Shown here one piece after another: positions 44,082 to 53,354 of a stretch of DNA of 55,020 bases. This DNA is from Bacteroides sp. (GTDB lineage Bacteria; Bacteroidota; Bacteroidia; Bacteroidales; Muribaculaceae): contig JAAVCX010000029.1 in NCBI GenBank assembly GCA_014802105.1, positions 1-55,020 on the forward strand, given 5' to 3'. Under the pieces are notes generated by a model. It was not told the DNA's origin. It saw only the letters and a program-made list of their open reading frames with translations, and searched no databases. The position numbers and the translations under genes were made by a program. How positions within the stretch are numbered: the stretch's first letter is position 1; every line of letters starts with the position of its first letter.

Positions 44082-44975
44082 ATGGATTATCGATCACTAT
44101 TTGTCACACTATCTATAATGGCAATCACCACAACCTCATGTAGCCTTCTCAGCAAGGTGACCGACAAGAAACCTCAGCAGCCTCAGCCCGAGCAGACCGT
44201 CGGGGCCGTCACCGAAACTGAGTCAACTGTAGCCGATGATGAGGCTACTTCCCTGAAACCCCTCGAGGGAGAATGGTCAATCACCGAAGTGCTTGGCCAG
44301 GAAGTAGTGGTAAACGGCGAAAATCATCCCAAACTCACTCTGACCCCCAAAGGTGAAGGTATGCTCGAAGTGATCGGCTACAACGGTTGCAATTATCTCA
44401 ACGGAGTGTGGAACATACGCGGCAACCGCATAATCCCGGCCGGCGAAATGATCTCGTCGCTGAGAGCGTGTCCCGACGCGCCCTACGAGTTCAGCGTCAA
44501 TCAGGCTTTGGGTCAAGCCGCGGGCTACACCGTGGCCGACGACTCCAACATTACGCTCAACTCGGCCTCGGGCAAGGACGTGATGAAACTGCGCAAACGT
44601 GGACTGGCGTTTCTCAACGGAGCCTGGAAAGTGACTTCGATCGACGGTGAACCTGTCACTGCCAACATATACATAGTGCTTGACATTGACGAGCATAAAG
44701 TCCACGGCAACGCCGGATGCAATCTGCTCAACGGCGAGATAGTGGTAAATCTCGACAAGGGCGACGGCATAGAGTTCCGCAATCTGGTGACCACACGTAT
44801 GTCGTGTCCCGACTTGGCCACCGAGCGTCAGTTCCTGGTGGCCATGGAAAATGTAGCTACCGTAGCCAAAGGAACCAATGACGACAATGCTTCACTGCTC
44901 GACTCCTCTGCCAAGCCGGTAGTGACCCTTAAGCGCCTTTCGGCCGAACAACTTAAAGAACTGAGCGATGAGTGA
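44082..44975 (+). CDS. Lipoprotein with two META (HslJ-like) domains
   Basis: 297 residues. The signal peptide has lipobox TTSC (Cys20), and a Pro/Gln/Glu-rich linker follows. Two tandem META domains follow: LEGEWSITEVLGQEV with NGCNYLNGVW, and LNGAWKVTSIDGEPV with NAGCNLLNGEI and MSCPDLATERQFL. The conserved Cys pairs could be disulfides. META proteins sit in the envelope; HslJ is linked to heat and novobiocin resistance in E. coli. The last 8 bp overlap the peptidase gene (ATGAGTGA), so translation is coupled. Confidence 0.88.
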   Translation: MDYRSLFVTLSIMAITTTSCSLLSKVTDKKPQQPQPEQTVGAVTETESTVADDEATSLKPLEGEWSITEVLGQEVVVNGENHPKLTLTPKGEGMLEVIGYNGCNYLNGVWNIRGNRIIPAGEMISSLRACPDAPYEFSVNQALGQAAGYTVADDSNITLNSASGKDVMKLRKRGLAFLNGAWKVTSIDGEPVTANIYIVLDIDEHKVHGNAGCNLLNGEIVVNLDKGDGIEFRNLVTTRMSCPDLATERQFLVAMENVATVAKGTNDDNASLLDSSAKPVVTLKRLSAEQLKELSDE

Positions 44976-46152
44976 CAAACTGAAACTTGTGGTCTGGAGC
45001 CGCGAAGACTATGAGTTGCGCCTGAGCAATATACGCCGCCGGCTGGAACAGGAGTCAATCGACGCCCTGCTGCTTGCCGACAATTCCAATATCTACTATC
45101 TCACAGGGCGCGTCTTTGCCGGATACATCTATATACCTCGGCAGGGACTGCCGATATACTTTGTGAGACGCCCGGTTGAAATGGAAGGCGACGGAGTGGT
45201 CTATATACGCAAACCCGAAGAGATCCCCGCCGCGATAGGTATGATGCCTCCGCAGCGGCTGGGGTTGGAGCTTGATGTGTTGCCCTACTCTACCGCTTCA
45301 CGCCTGGCTGCCATCTTCCCCGAGGCCGAGACTGTCAACGCCTCCCCGATGATGAAACAGGTGAGAGCCGTGAAACCGCCATCGGCCCTGCAGATGCTAC
45401 GCGAGTCGGGAGCACGTCAGACACATGTCTACAACCAGATACCCGGCCTGTTTCACGAGGGCATGAGCGACTTCGAGCTGCAGGTAGAAATCGAACACAT
45501 CAGCCGCATGGAGGGGTGTCTCGGACAGTTCCGCATCTCGGGCGACAGCATGGAGCTCTATATGGGAAATATCCTTGCCGGAGCAAATGCCGACGCCCCG
45601 TCCCCCTACGACTTCGCTATGGGTGGAGCCGGAATGGATCCATCGCTTCCCGTCGGTGCCAACGGGACACTCATTACCCCCGGCACTACCGTGATGGTCG
45701 ACATCAACGGCAACTATACGGGCTACATGACCGATATGACCAGAGTCTATGCGCTCGGCACTATCGAGCCGCTCGCGCTGAAAGCCCATCAGTGTTCCAT
45801 CGACATACACCGCGAACTCACCGGGATGATGCGTCCCGGCACACCGGCCAAAAGCCTGTGGGAACGGGCCGAGGAGATAGTCACCCGGGCCGGTCTCAAA
45901 GCCTATTATATGGGCCACCGCCAGCACGCAGGCTTCATAGGCCACGGTGTGGGCATCGAGATCAACGAACTCCCGGTCATAGCTCCACGTTCGCGCGACA
46001 TCATCGAGGAAAACAATGTGATAGCGCTCGAGCCTAAATTTGTTATTCCAACCGTGGGTGCCGTAGGTATCGAAAACACCTATATAGTTCACTCTGACTC
46101 AGCCGAGCGGATCACCGATGCCCCGGAGGAGATCATCTATTTCGACAGATAG
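44968..46152 (+). CDS. M24 family (Xaa-Pro) aminopeptidase-like protein
   Basis: 394 residues. The N-terminal creatinase-like domain has ALLLADNSNIYYLTGRVFAG. The C-terminal pita-bread domain has metal ligands in MVDINGNYTGYMTDMTR (two Asp), GHGVGIEINELP (His), ALEPKF (Glu) and GIENTYIV (Glu). All five ligands appear present. It probably cleaves Xaa-Pro bonds in the cytoplasm. It overlaps the META lipoprotein gene by 8 bp. Confidence 0.92.
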   Translation: MSDKLKLVVWSREDYELRLSNIRRRLEQESIDALLLADNSNIYYLTGRVFAGYIYIPRQGLPIYFVRRPVEMEGDGVVYIRKPEEIPAAIGMMPPQRLGLELDVLPYSTASRLAAIFPEAETVNASPMMKQVRAVKPPSALQMLRESGARQTHVYNQIPGLFHEGMSDFELQVEIEHISRMEGCLGQFRISGDSMELYMGNILAGANADAPSPYDFAMGGAGMDPSLPVGANGTLITPGTTVMVDINGNYTGYMTDMTRVYALGTIEPLALKAHQCSIDIHRELTGMMRPGTPAKSLWERAEEIVTRAGLKAYYMGHRQHAGFIGHGVGIEINELPVIAPRSRDIIEENNVIALEPKFVIPTVGAVGIENTYIVHSDSAERITDAPEEIIYFDR

Positions 46153-46221
46153 AAGTCATTTAAACCTGTTCCTTTGTCGGGAACCTGAGTTAGTCACTTC
46201 GTAATATCATATTTTCCCATA

Positions 46222-47658
46222 ATGAATCTGAGAAGCCTCGACACAGTACTCTCTCATCTTGACACTCCACTCTATCATGCCATAGGCGAGGCGGCCGACT
46301 CCATCGGTCGCCCCTGTTATGCCGTGGGTGGATGTGTGCGTGACCTCTTTCTCGCCCGACAGTCCAAAGACATCGATTTTGTCACCGTAGGCAACGGTAT
46401 AGAACTTGCCGAAACAGTGGCAACTCGGCTGGGACGCGGCACTCACCTGTCGGTTTTCAGAAACTTCGGAACCGCCCAGGTCAAAAAAGGGGATATGGAA
46501 CTCGAATTTGTCGGAGCACGCAAGGAGTCATATCAGCGCGACTCCCGTAAACCTATCGTCGAGGACGGCACTCTCGAAGAGGATCTCTCGAGACGTGACT
46601 TCACCATTAATGCCCTGGCCCTGCGCATCAACCGCAAAGGCTTCGGCGAACTGGTCGATCTCTTTGACGGTCTCGACGATCTCAAGGCCGGGATACTGCG
46701 CACTCCGCTCGACCCGGATATAACCTTCAGCGACGATCCGCTGAGAATGATGAGAGCCGTGAGATTTGCCACGCAACTTCAGTTTGTCATACTTCCCGAG
46801 ACATTTGCAGCCATACGCCGCAACGCCGAGCGTCTCAAGATAATCTCGCGCGAACGTATAGCCGATGAGCTCAACAAGATAATGGCATCCCCACGGCCGT
46901 CAATGGGGTGGCGGCTGCTCAGCGAAAGCGGCCTGTTACCCCTCATACTGCCTGAGCTGGAAGCCATGAAGGGTGTCGAGACGGTAAACGGCCGCGCTCA
47001 TAAGGACAACTTCGACCACACCCTGGAAGTGCTTGACAAAGTGGCCTTGAAGAGCGACAACCTGTGGCTGCGCTGGGCCTCTCTGATGCACGACATAGCC
47101 AAACCCGTGACCAAACGTTGGGACGAAAAGACGGGTTGGACTTTCCACAACCACAATTTCCTCGGGGCCAAAATGATACCTCGCATATTCCGTCGCATGC
47201 GCCTGCCTCAGGATCAGAAGATGAAATATGTGGCGAAACTTGTGGAGCTCCACATGCGCCCTATCGCGCTCGTTGAAGACGAAGTCACCGACTCGGCCGT
47301 GAGACGCCTCATCAACGACGCCGGCGACGATCTGGAGGATCTCATGACTCTATGTGAGGCCGACATCACTTCCAAAAACCGAGAGAAAGTGAAGCGGCTG
47401 TTGGGAAATCTGGCCGTAGTGCGTGAGAAAATCTCTGATCTCAATGCCCGCGACGAGATACGCAACCTTCAGCCACCGGTCGATGGCAACGAGATAATGG
47501 AGATATTCAATATCCAGGGGGGCCCGCTGGTAGGCAAGATCAAGAGCGCCCTGAAGAATGCTATCCTCGACGGCGTGATAGCCCCCGGAGACCGAGAAGG
47601 TGCTCTCGAGCTGATGTATCGCATAGCTGCGGAGAATGGTCTCCATCCCCTCAGATAA
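46222..47658 (+). CDS. cca: CCA-adding tRNA nucleotidyltransferase with HD domain
   Basis: 478 residues. GGCVRDLFLARQSKDIDFV is the nucleotidyltransferase signature. RRDFTINALALRIN and DPLRMMRAVRFATQL follow. Then an HD domain: LMHDIAKPVTKRW with HNHNFLGAKM. It builds or repairs the CCA end of tRNAs, which the tRNA-Ser gene here does not encode. The HD domain may have phosphatase/phosphodiesterase activity, as in related enzymes. It is followed by queD after 26 bp. Confidence 0.95.
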   Translation: MNLRSLDTVLSHLDTPLYHAIGEAADSIGRPCYAVGGCVRDLFLARQSKDIDFVTVGNGIELAETVATRLGRGTHLSVFRNFGTAQVKKGDMELEFVGARKESYQRDSRKPIVEDGTLEEDLSRRDFTINALALRINRKGFGELVDLFDGLDDLKAGILRTPLDPDITFSDDPLRMMRAVRFATQLQFVILPETFAAIRRNAERLKIISRERIADELNKIMASPRPSMGWRLLSESGLLPLILPELEAMKGVETVNGRAHKDNFDHTLEVLDKVALKSDNLWLRWASLMHDIAKPVTKRWDEKTGWTFHNHNFLGAKMIPRIFRRMRLPQDQKMKYVAKLVELHMRPIALVEDEVTDSAVRRLINDAGDDLEDLMTLCEADITSKNREKVKRLLGNLAVVREKISDLNARDEIRNLQPPVDGNEIMEIFNIQGGPLVGKIKSALKNAILDGVIAPGDREGALELMYRIAAENGLHPLR

Positions 47659-47684
47659 TCTATCCAACGACACTTAACGACACA

Positions 47685-48050
47685 ATGTATTATATCACCA
47701 AGACATTTGAAATAGCCGGATGTCACAGGCTATCGCTCTCGTATGAGAGCAAATGCTCACGTCTTCACGGCCACAATTGGATTGTCACCGTCCACTGCCG
47801 GGCCTCCAAGCTCAATGCCGACGGCATGGTGGCTGATTTCTCACTGATTAAGGAGCAGATCGCCGGTTATCTCGACCACGGCAACTTCAATGAACTGTTG
47901 CCGTTCAATCCAACTGCCGAGAATATAGCACGTTGGATCTGTGATCGCATATCCTCCTGCTACCGGGTAGATGTAAAGGAGAGCGAGGGCAATGTCGCGA
48001 CCTATATCGACGACAGTGTTTCATCCTCTTTGCCGTTCAACGACATCTGA
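47685..48050 (+). CDS. queD: 6-carboxy-tetrahydropterin synthase
   Basis: 121 residues, the QueD size. Zinc histidines are in GCHRL and RLHGHNW, the catalytic Cys is in SKCSRLHGH, and MVADFSLIKEQI and LDHGNFNELL are family phrases. It converts dihydroneopterin triphosphate to 6-carboxytetrahydropterin in queuosine synthesis. It lies between cca and queE with short spacers, indicating one operon. Confidence 0.95.
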   Translation: MYYITKTFEIAGCHRLSLSYESKCSRLHGHNWIVTVHCRASKLNADGMVADFSLIKEQIAGYLDHGNFNELLPFNPTAENIARWICDRISSCYRVDVKESEGNVATYIDDSVSSSLPFNDI

Positions 48051-48062
48051 CACCAGCAATCC

Positions 48063-48611
48063 ATGAAAGTCAACGAGATATTCTATTCACTTCAGGGCGA
48101 AGGATACTTCACCGGGACTCCCGCAGTGTTCCTGAGACTTAGCGGATGTAACCTGAAATGTTCTTTCTGTGACACCGACCATCATGATGGCGAAGAGCTT
48201 TCATTTGCAGAGATATTGGCACGACTCTCGGCATATCCCTCGCGACACCTTGTGGTGACAGGAGGCGAGCCGTCTCTGCAGCTCGACGAGACGACAGTCG
48301 ACTCTCTTCATGAGGCCGGATACTTTATACAGGTCGAGACCAACGGCACCAACCCTCTGCCCGAAGGGATCGACTGGGTTACATGTTCACCCAAGCAGGG
48401 AGCGGAGTGCAGGCTCAAGCGTATTGATGAAATCAAAATCGTCTATCTCGGTCAGGATGTGGAGCAGATCGCTCTGTCAATGCCCATGGCTACCCACTAT
48501 TTTCTCCAGCCATGCAGTTGCTCCAACACGGCCGAGACCGTCAGCTACATTCTCGCTCATCCCCACTGGCGACTATCGCTCCAAACCCACAAGCTTATAG
48601 ATATTCAGTAG
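48063..48611 (+). CDS. queE: 7-carboxy-7-deazaguanine synthase (radical SAM)
   Basis: 182 residues, a short QueE. FYSLQGEGYFTGTPAVFLRL leads into the cluster motif CNLKCSFCDT (CxxxCxxC, residues ~31-38). TGGEPSLQ and VETNGT follow. It forms the 7-deazaguanine ring from the QueD product. It is 12 bp downstream of queD. QueC and QueF are not in the window. Confidence 0.95.
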   Translation: MKVNEIFYSLQGEGYFTGTPAVFLRLSGCNLKCSFCDTDHHDGEELSFAEILARLSAYPSRHLVVTGGEPSLQLDETTVDSLHEAGYFIQVETNGTNPLPEGIDWVTCSPKQGAECRLKRIDEIKIVYLGQDVEQIALSMPMATHYFLQPCSCSNTAETVSYILAHPHWRLSLQTHKLIDIQ

Positions 48612-48648
48612 AAAACCTGACAATCCCTCCACATTTCACCTCCCTATT

Positions 48649-49023
48649 ATGAACGGATGGCTTACGGTGGCACTCCTGGTAGTGTCCAACATTTTCATGA
48701 CCTTTGCCTGGTATGGCCAGTTGAAACTCCAGCAGCTCAAAGTAATCACTTCCGACACTCCACTTTATATAGTTATACTTCTCTCGTGGGGGATAGCTCT
48801 TTTGGAATACTTGTTCATGGTTCCGGCCAACCGATATGGTTTTAACGGTAACGGCGGTGCTTTCTCGCTCCTCCAGCTCAAAGTGATACAGGAAGCTGTC
48901 TCACTCATAATTTTCTCGGTCTTCGTGATACTGTTTTTTAAAGGCGAAGCTCTCCACTGGAATCATTTCCTGGCTTTTTCGCTACTGATCATTGCCGTCT
49001 ATCTCGTGTTTATGGACTCCTGA
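48649..49023 (+). CDS. DUF486/DMT-type small membrane protein
   Basis: 124 residues with four hydrophobic helices. FMTFAWYGQLK near the start, FMVPANRYGF in the middle and FKGEALHWNHFLAFSLLI near the end match DUF486-type proteins of the drug/metabolite transporter superfamily. Function unknown. It follows queE by 37 bp and ends before a strong convergent terminator. Confidence 0.85.
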   Translation: MNGWLTVALLVVSNIFMTFAWYGQLKLQQLKVITSDTPLYIVILLSWGIALLEYLFMVPANRYGFNGNGGAFSLLQLKVIQEAVSLIIFSVFVILFFKGEALHWNHFLAFSLLIIAVYLVFMDS

Positions 49024-49046
49024 CCCCTTCTCCCATACAATAAACG

Positions 49047-49091
49047 ATCAAGCGCGTCGACCGGATAATAATCCTGACCGACGCGCTTGAT
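49047..49091. terminator. Bidirectional terminator between DUF486 and CoA-transferase genes
   Basis: A perfect 13-bp stem (atcaagcgcgtcg at 49047-49059 with cgacgcgcttgat at 49079-49091) is followed by TTGTTTTA on the plus strand. It sits between two convergent genes. Confidence 0.8.
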
Positions 49092-49120
49092 TGTTTTATA
49101 TCAGTTCAGAAGCAATTTTC

Positions 49121-50620
49121 TCAGCGAGTATATTTGCCGAGATCGACATTACGCATGTCGCCTGAAGCGAGGAACTCGGTGTGGAACGCAAGCGAAGCCT
49201 CAAGAGTGTGGGGAGTCTGACCGCCACGGGTCGACATCCTGAGATAGTCGCGGAGAAGCTCGCGATACATGGGGTGAGCGCAATTGTCAATAATCACATG
49301 AGCACGCTGCACGGGATCAAGACCACGGAGGTCGGCTATGCCCTGATCGGTCACGATGACATCGACAGAGTGTTCAGTATGGTCGACATGCGACACCATA
49401 GGTACGATATTGGAGATCTTGCCCTCCTTGGTGATAGAGGGACATGAGAAGATCGAGACGTAGGCATTGCGGGTGAAGTCGCCCGAACCGCCGATACCGT
49501 TCATCATGCGGGTGCCGGTCACATGTGTCGAGTTGATATTACCGAAAATGTCAGCCTCGAGCGCAGTGTTCATGGCTATGACTCCGAGTCGGCGTATCAC
49601 CTCGGGATTGTTGGAGATCTCGACGGGACGGATCACAAGGTGTTCCTTGAAGAAGTCGATATTGCTGATCACCTCTTCCTCGACCTCGTTGCTGACAGTG
49701 AGCGAGCTTGTAGAGCCAAACTTGCAGCGGCCCTTCTTCATGAGGTCGATCACAGCATCCTGGATCACTTCAGTATACATTTCGAAAGCAGGGATCTCCT
49801 TGGCGTCGGCAAGACCGTAGAGCACGGCATTTGCCACATTGCCCACACCGCTCTGGATAGGCAGGAACGTGGAGGGAATGCGACCGGCCTTCATCTCGCC
49901 TATGAGGAAACGGCACACGTTGGCGCCTATCATCTGTGTGGTCTCGTCGAGCGGAGTGAAAGGCTTGACACCCTCGTAGCTGTCGCTCATCACCACGCCC
50001 ACGATCTTCTCGGGATCGAGCTTGAGCACGGGAGAACCGATGCGGTCACTGGCATGGAAAATAGGTATCTCACGACGATTGGGGGGATCGAGAGGCAGAT
50101 AGATGTCGTGAAGACCATAGAGGGCATGGCGAAGCTTCTCGTTGAGCTCTATGATGATACGCTTGGCCATCTTGGCAATTGTCGGGACATTGCCAACACC
50201 TGTACCGACAACGACAGTGCCGTCGTCCTTGATGTCGCTGACCTCGATGATAGCTATATCTATGTCACCGATAAAACCATAGCGGAGTTTCTGGGCTGTC
50301 TCCGAGAGATGAAGATCATAGTAGTGGGCATCATGACTATTGATGCGCTTACGCAGATCGGGGTGATTCTGATAGGGTGTACGGCGACCGATAGCATTGG
50401 CACGGGCAAGCACTCCGTCACACTTGTCGGAGGTTGACGCTCCTGTCACAATATTGATCTTGAACGGTTCGCCCTGGGCATGAAGACGCTCGGCCTTGGC
50501 GGCTATCGCCTGGGTCACCATCTTGGGTGCGCCGGGAGCGGTAAAACCGGAGAAGCCGCAATTACAGTCGTTGTAGAAGAGCTCGGCAGCTTCTTCAGCG
50601 GTAATAATAGGAAATCTCAT
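49121..50620 (-). CDS. Acetyl-CoA hydrolase/transferase family protein, probable succinyl-CoA:acetate CoA-transferase
   Basis: 499 residues. FSGFTAPGAPKMV near the start, VVGTGVGNVPTIAKMA, IQSGVGNVANAVLYGL, and MNTALEADIFGNINSTHV, which holds the expected catalytic Glu of class I CoA transferases. The end has GGSGDFTRNAYVSIFSCPS and IVTDQGIADLRGL. In Bacteroidales such enzymes exchange CoA between succinate and acetate in fermentation. Substrate inferred from family wording. Transcribed alone. Confidence 0.92.
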   Translation of the reverse strand: MRFPIITAEEAAELFYNDCNCGFSGFTAPGAPKMVTQAIAAKAERLHAQGEPFKINIVTGASTSDKCDGVLARANAIGRRTPYQNHPDLRKRINSHDAHYYDLHLSETAQKLRYGFIGDIDIAIIEVSDIKDDGTVVVGTGVGNVPTIAKMAKRIIIELNEKLRHALYGLHDIYLPLDPPNRREIPIFHASDRIGSPVLKLDPEKIVGVVMSDSYEGVKPFTPLDETTQMIGANVCRFLIGEMKAGRIPSTFLPIQSGVGNVANAVLYGLADAKEIPAFEMYTEVIQDAVIDLMKKGRCKFGSTSSLTVSNEVEEEVISNIDFFKEHLVIRPVEISNNPEVIRRLGVIAMNTALEADIFGNINSTHVTGTRMMNGIGGSGDFTRNAYVSIFSCPSITKEGKISNIVPMVSHVDHTEHSVDVIVTDQGIADLRGLDPVQRAHVIIDNCAHPMYRELLRDYLRMSTRGGQTPHTLEASLAFHTEFLASGDMRNVDLGKYTR

Positions 50621-50674
50621 TGTGATGGTTATAGATTTTTAGTTTTTATTATCGATGATATAAGATTTTGCTAA

Positions 50675-51091
50675 TTATTGAAGCGGGGTAATGATAGTGG
50701 AGTCGATAACGGCACGTCGCCATCGGGAGTAGTGATCGTCGTCCGACCCGGTGGATTCATCTCCGGTAGCTTTGGGTTCAGCCGACCGGAGATTGGCAGC
50801 TTTGCCCTCGCTACGGGACACAGGGATATATCCAGTCACCGACTCCCCCTCAGTCTCAGGGGCCACCGGCCGTGGCGAGGAAACTGCGGGTACTTCCTTC
50901 GCTGCTTCATGACGCGACCCATAGGAAAGTCGCTCAGCATATCCGGCAAACGGCACTCCTGCCGGCCGGGAATTACCATTGCCTCGGGGAGCTGCCTTAC
51001 CGGCTGTCCCGGCCGATGACGACCGAGCCTGCCAACTTCTGACAATCACAAAGACTGCCGTAAACAGTATAAAAAATATTATGCGCTCCAT
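50675..51091 (-). CDS. Hypothetical single-pass membrane protein
   Basis: 138 residues from the ATG at 51091 (MERIIFFILFTAVFVIV). An upstream TTG at 51130 in the same frame falls upstream of the predicted transcription start and is rejected. One N-terminal membrane helix is followed by a low-complexity Arg/Ser/Pro/Gly/Glu-rich tail ending SRWRRAVIDSTIITPLQ. I do not recognise it; the conserved-looking last 20 residues (YSRWRRAVIDSTI) may be the functional part. It has its own promoter, divergent from miaB. Confidence 0.6.
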   Translation of the reverse strand: MERIIFFILFTAVFVIVRSWQARSSSAGTAGKAAPRGNGNSRPAGVPFAGYAERLSYGSRHEAAKEVPAVSSPRPVAPETEGESVTGYIPVSRSEGKAANLRSAEPKATGDESTGSDDDHYSRWRRAVIDSTIITPLQ

Positions 51092-51104
51092 TGAGAATAT
51101 TTTC

Positions 51105-51157
51105 GTAACTTTGTGGAAAGTTTTGTGCAAAGTTACTCTTTTTTAAAGTAACTCCAA
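51105..51157. promoter_or_regulatory. Face-to-face promoters forming an inverted repeat
   Basis: On the minus strand, TTG (complement of 51155-51157), 19 bp, TAACTTTG (complement of 51128-51135) is a full promoter for the hypothetical gene. On the plus strand, TAACTTTG at 51106-51113 is a -7 box for miaB without a clear -33. Together gtaactttg (51105-51113) and caaagttac (51128-51136) form a perfect 9-bp inverted repeat, so the two transcripts would overlap at their 5' ends and the polymerases may interfere. Confidence 0.6.
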
Positions 51158-51175
51158 AAGATTTAAGCCCCTTAT

Positions 51176-52528
51176 ATGCAATCCAACCGCTCCTTATATA
51201 TCGAAACCTACGGATGCCAGATGAACGTAGCCGACAGCGAAGTAGTAGCTTCAGTGATGGAAACCGTCGGCTATGACATGGCCCCTACCCTCGAGGAGGC
51301 AGATGCAGTGCTTCTCAACACTTGCTCGATACGCGACAATGCCGAGCAAAAGATACTCTCACGCCTGGCTTTTCTCAACTCTCTCAGGCGCAAACGTTCG
51401 CGTGAGCTGCCCCGACTCATCATCGGTGTGATAGGATGTATGGCCGAGCGAGTTAAGGAAGACCTCATCGAGCACCATGGAGTTGACCTCGTGGCCGGCC
51501 CTGATTCCTATCTCGATCTGCCGGCCCTTTTTGGCGCCGTTGAAGCCGGCGAAAAGGCCGTCAACGTAGAGCTCAGCACTACCGAGACCTACCGTGACAT
51601 AATCCCGGCCCGCATCACGGGCAACACTGTCAGCGGTTTCATCAGTATTATGCGCGGATGTAATAACTTCTGTTCCTACTGCATCGTGCCCTACACCCGC
51701 GGTCGCGAACGTTCGCGCGAAGCCCGGAGCATACTCTCGGAGTTGGCCGACCTGCGTAGTCGCGGTTTCCGTGAAGTCACCCTGCTGGGACAGAATGTCA
51801 ATTCCTATCGTTACGAGCCTGCCGACGGAGGCACCCCCGTCACTTTTCCCGACCTGCTGGCTCTGGTTGCCGACGCAGCTCCCGATATGCGGATACGCTT
51901 CACTACCTCCCACCCCAAGGATATGACCGACGAGATCATCGACGTGATCGCTTCGCGACCCAATATCTGCCGTCACATCCACCTGCCGGTGCAGTCGGGC
52001 AGCAATGAGGTGCTTCGCCTCATGAACCGCCGCTACACCCGAGAGTGGTATCTCGACCGCATAGCCGCGATACGCCGCCGTCTCCCCGACTGCGGTATCA
52101 CAACCGATCTCTTCACCGGGTTTCATAACGAGACCGAGGAGGACTTTCAACTGACGCTTTCATTGATGGAAGAGGTTGGCTTTGACTCGGCTTTCATGTT
52201 TAAATACTCGGAGCGACCCGGCACCCAGGCCTCGCGCATCATGCCCGACAATATCCCTGAAGAGGTCAAGATCGAACGACTGAACCGGATGATCGCCCTT
52301 CAGAACCGTCTGTCGCTCGAGTCAAACCAGCGCGACATAGGTAAAACTTTCGAAGTACTGGTCGAGGGAGTCTCCAAGCGTTCCAAAGACCAGATGGTAG
52401 GTCGCACGGAACAGAATAAGACCGTGGTCTTTGACCGCATACCGTCGCTACACATAGGATCGACCGTCAGGGTCAGGATCTCCTCAGCAAGTTCGGCCAC
52501 CCTCATAGGCAGTGCCCTCGAAGATTGA
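51176..52528 (+). CDS. miaB: tRNA-2-methylthio-N6-dimethylallyladenosine synthase
   Basis: 450 residues. The N-terminal UPF0004 domain has ETYGCQMN, NTCSIRDNAE and GCMAERV cysteines. The radical SAM motif is CNNFCSYCIVPYTRGRERSR. A C-terminal TRAM-like region has VLVEGVSKRSKDQMVGRTEQNKTVVF. It adds the methylthio group to i6A37 made by MiaA (30516). Both steps of ms2i6A synthesis are therefore in this window, 20 kb apart. Confidence 0.97.
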   Translation: MQSNRSLYIETYGCQMNVADSEVVASVMETVGYDMAPTLEEADAVLLNTCSIRDNAEQKILSRLAFLNSLRRKRSRELPRLIIGVIGCMAERVKEDLIEHHGVDLVAGPDSYLDLPALFGAVEAGEKAVNVELSTTETYRDIIPARITGNTVSGFISIMRGCNNFCSYCIVPYTRGRERSREARSILSELADLRSRGFREVTLLGQNVNSYRYEPADGGTPVTFPDLLALVADAAPDMRIRFTTSHPKDMTDEIIDVIASRPNICRHIHLPVQSGSNEVLRLMNRRYTREWYLDRIAAIRRRLPDCGITTDLFTGFHNETEEDFQLTLSLMEEVGFDSAFMFKYSERPGTQASRIMPDNIPEEVKIERLNRMIALQNRLSLESNQRDIGKTFEVLVEGVSKRSKDQMVGRTEQNKTVVFDRIPSLHIGSTVRVRISSASSATLIGSALED

Positions 52529-52636
52529 CTCCTCCCTACCCCATCCACATTTAGTCTTAACTGTCTCTCCCGAAAATCTTTTTGCCACTCCCGATTGTTA
52601 AAAAGATACACACCTCACGTGAATTGATTTAGCATT

Positions 52637-53242
52637 ATGGACTACAAGAATCTACTGTTTAATATAGATATACCTCCCGTATCAGCTCCGGCCCCGGGAG
52701 CCCTTCTGGTCTCCGAGCCTTTTTTACGCGAGGAGTATTTCAATCACGCAGTGATCTCTCTGGTCGAGTATGAGCCGGGGAAAAGCGCTATGGGAGTCGT
52801 GCTTAATAACAAGACCGACTATAAACTCCAGGATCTCGTCGAGGGTATCACCGTGACAGAACCCATACCCGTGTTCTGCGGAGGGCCGGTAGGTGAAGAC
52901 CGTCTCTTTTTCATCCATACTCTGGGCGATCTGATACCCGACACTCAGCCTTTGAGCAACGGATTGTGGATCGGAGGTGACTTTGACGCTATGCTCAAGA
53001 TAGTCAATGACCGCTATGAGCTCGACGGCAACATAAGGTTTTTTGTAGGTTACAGCGGTTGGGAAGCCGGACAGCTCGAAGGCGAACTGGCTCGCAACGT
53101 CTGGACTGTTGCCGAGATGCCCGAGTCGCCCCATCAGTTGCTGAGAGGCACAGGAGATGCTGCCTGGCACAACATAGTGCGTTCGCTGGGTGCCGACTAC
53201 CGTGGCTGGCTATATCATCCCCAGAACCCTATGGTGAACTGA
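52637..53242 (+). CDS. yqgE: YqgE/AlgH-family protein
   Basis: 201 residues. GALLVSEPFLREEYFNHAVISLVEY at the N-terminus, then MGVVLNNKT, VFCGGPVGEDRLFFIHT and FFVGYSGWEAGQLEGEL are the family hallmarks. The molecular function is not established. It lies 108 bp after miaB and before a convergent membrane protein gene. Confidence 0.93.
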   Translation: MDYKNLLFNIDIPPVSAPAPGALLVSEPFLREEYFNHAVISLVEYEPGKSAMGVVLNNKTDYKLQDLVEGITVTEPIPVFCGGPVGEDRLFFIHTLGDLIPDTQPLSNGLWIGGDFDAMLKIVNDRYELDGNIRFFVGYSGWEAGQLEGELARNVWTVAEMPESPHQLLRGTGDAAWHNIVRSLGADYRGWLYHPQNPMVN

Positions 53243-53354
53243 TCATCTGAAAGGAGCGTGGCAACCCTTTGTCGGCCGATCATACATACACAATGACCAT
53301 GCACGACATCCCGGCCCCGGTACATTTGATTAAAAGCATGGGAAGGATGCCACA

